Below are positions 6,732-8,034 of a DNA stretch of 8,034 nucleotides, piece by piece. The stretch's first letter is position 1. Each line of letters starts with the position of its first letter. The stretch is from Clostridiales bacterium (lineage in GTDB: Bacteria > Bacillota > Clostridia > Oscillospirales > CAG-272), in contig JAAZGC010000122.1 of NCBI GenBank assembly GCA_012511425.1, positions 1 to 8,034 on the forward strand, written 5' to 3'. The position numbers and the translations under genes are program-made. The notes beneath the pieces are model-generated. The model did no database searches and was not told the DNA's origin. It saw only the letters and a list, made by a program, of their open reading frames with translations.

Positions 6732-6773
6732 TTAATCACGGCGTCTGCGCATTCCCGAAATTGAAGAGAGGAC

Positions 6774-6777
6774 AGGA
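6774..6777 (+). promoter_or_regulatory. Ribosome binding site of the rhamnosidase gene
   Basis: AGGA lies six bases before ATG 6784, with a second purine-rich block, GAGAGGA, just upstream (6766-6772). It supports the start. No promoter was found in the 52-base gap after the MATE gene, which favours read-through from upstream. Confidence 0.6.
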
Positions 6778-6783
6778 ATATAT

Positions 6784-8034
6784 ATGCCGCATAAATTCAC
6801 CGGGAAATTTATCACTCTGCCGGAATATTCAAAAACAAAGCCGGTAAATGTCTTCCACCGCCAGCTTCAAAAATGCGAAATTCCGAAAACCGGAATTCCC
6901 GAGAATCTCCATGTGCTCTGCCGTGCGGAATTTCGGGCGGAAAAACCGGAAAAAACCATCATTTATATAACGGCGGACGATTATTACAAGCTGTATATAA
7001 ACGGCAGATATGTCTCTCAGGGACCGGCTCCGGCTTTCAGCTTCAAATATTATTACAACGAAATCGATATCACCGATTATATAAAGCCGGGAAGAAATGT
7101 CATCGCAGTCCATGCCCTTTATCAAGGGCTGATAAACCGCGTCTGGGTATCCGGCGACGGCAGGCTCGGCCTTATCTTTGACGTCGAAAGCGGCGGGGAA
7201 ATAATCTGCTGCTCCGACAAAAATGTAAAATGCGCCGTCCATGACGGTTTCACCGCTCTCTCCGTTACCGGCTACGCGACTCAGTTCATGGAAAGATACG
7301 ACAGCCGTTCGGATAAAGCCGGCTTTGAGCGCATCGATTATGATTGTTCAAAATGGCAGAACGCCGCCGAATGTATTTACAGCGATCATGTGCTCGTGCC
7401 TCAGCCCTCCCGTCAGCTTGTGTTTGAGACAATAAAACCGAAGACAACAAAGCGCTCCGGCAATACGATAAAAGTCGATTTCGGCGGATGCCATGTCGGC
7501 TATCTGAACCTTGAAGCCGCAGGAAATCCCGGTGACAGAATCATTATCCGCTGCGCTCAGGAGCTGAACGCCGACGGCAGCATAAGATACCGGCTGAGAG
7601 CCAACTGCATATACGAAGAAGACTGGCTGCTTTCCGGCGGTATCGATAAACTTGATCAATTTGATTATAAATCCTTCCGGTATGCCGAAATCACGCTGCC
7701 GGACGGAGCCGAGATTAAAGATATCTCGCTTACCGCCCGTCACTATCCTTTTGAAGAATACAGAAAATGCAAGTCCGACGACCCGGTTCTGCAGCGAATA
7801 TGGAATCTCTGCTCCCATTCGCTTGAATACGGCGTTCAGGAAGTTATTCAGGACTGCATGGAGCGGGAAAAGGGGCAGTACCTCGGCGACGGCTGCTTTA
7901 CTTCCTGCAGTTACGCGGTGCTGACCGGCGATCTTGCGATTATGGAAAAACTTATCGACAACGCCTTTGACACTGCGTTTATCAATGCCGGCCTGATGAC
8001 CTGCTTCCCCTGTTCGTTCATGCAGGAGATCGCC
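6784..8034 (+). CDS. GH78-family alpha-L-rhamnosidase, 3' end beyond the window
   Basis: The frame is open for 417 codons to the window end. The enzyme family hydrolyses terminal alpha-L-rhamnose from glycosides or plant and bacterial polysaccharides by an inverting mechanism. An N-terminal beta-sandwich region (about 45-125) has ADDYYKLYINGRYVSQGP (64-81), typical of the rhamnosidase N-terminal carbohydrate-binding domain. A second beta-rich part with FDYKSFRYAEI (293-303) precedes the (alpha/alpha)6 catalytic barrel. That barrel's hallmark acidic motif appears as DCMEREKGQYLGD (357-369), with Asp357, Glu362 and Asp369 at the positions used for catalysis and rhamnose binding in the family. 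The second catalytic Glu lies beyond the window. There is no signal peptide, so the enzyme is probably cytoplasmic and acts on imported glycosides. Family members run to 650-950 residues, so about half is missing here. Substrate specificity is not provable from this part. Confidence 0.87.
   Translation, partial: MPHKFTGKFITLPEYSKTKPVNVFHRQLQKCEIPKTGIPENLHVLCRAEFRAEKPEKTIIYITADDYYKLYINGRYVSQGPAPAFSFKYYYNEIDITDYIKPGRNVIAVHALYQGLINRVWVSGDGRLGLIFDVESGGEIICCSDKNVKCAVHDGFTALSVTGYATQFMERYDSRSDKAGFERIDYDCSKWQNAAECIYSDHVLVPQPSRQLVFETIKPKTTKRSGNTIKVDFGGCHVGYLNLEAAGNPGDRIIIRCAQELNADGSIRYRLRANCIYEEDWLLSGGIDKLDQFDYKSFRYAEITLPDGAEIKDISLTARHYPFEEYRKCKSDDPVLQRIWNLCSHSLEYGVQEVIQDCMEREKGQYLGDGCFTSCSYAVLTGDLAIMEKLIDNAFDTAFINAGLMTCFPCSFMQEIA

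Overview
The window most resembles a mid-GC Firmicute of the Clostridia (Oscillospiraceae/Christensenellales-like gut lineages). The reasons are strong AGGAGG-type ribosome binding sites, sigma-A promoters with 17-bp spacers, AT-rich intergenic DNA between GC-richer genes, a solute-binding protein type common in carbohydrate-using Clostridia, and a cytoplasmic GH78-type alpha-L-rhamnosidase. This placement is inference from style; no rRNA, tRNA or marker gene is present.

Layout. The left edge (1-122) holds the first five codons of a leftward gene that runs off the window, with its own promoter and ribosome binding site. Next is a long leftward UvrD/PcrA-type superfamily 1A DNA helicase (123-3146). 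It carries all the helicase motifs, a PcrA-type C-terminal beta-barrel, an acidic linker and an unusual cysteine-containing C-terminal domain. A 376-bp AT-rich divergent intergenic region (3147-3522) contains a clear promoter for the helicase, a perfect 14-bp inverted repeat and several GTTAA elements. Rightward from it is a Crp/Fnr-fold regulator (3523-4143) without recognisable cAMP-binding or iron-sulfur residues.

The right half reads entirely rightward. A perfect-consensus extended -10 promoter (4258-4286) and a good ribosome binding site lead into the first codons of a solute-binding-protein gene. That reading frame stops after 11 codons, and the rest of the protein resumes in another frame at an overlapping TGATG. 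The gene appears to have lost its N-terminal third, including the signal peptide. A MATE-family multidrug/cation efflux transporter (5358-6731) and a partial GH78-family glycoside hydrolase (6784-8034, cut by the window end) follow closely and may be co-transcribed.

The right half looks like a worn carbohydrate-utilisation locus: a decayed ABC sugar-binding protein, a membrane exporter and an intracellular rhamnosidase. The left half is a DNA-maintenance gene. The Crp-like regulator between them may control itself or the sugar genes. I see no CRISPR array, insertion sequence, RNA gene or complete novel multi-gene system. The most unusual items are the C-terminal fusion on the helicase, the intergenic repeat architecture, and the stranded start of the solute-binding-protein gene under an ideal promoter.
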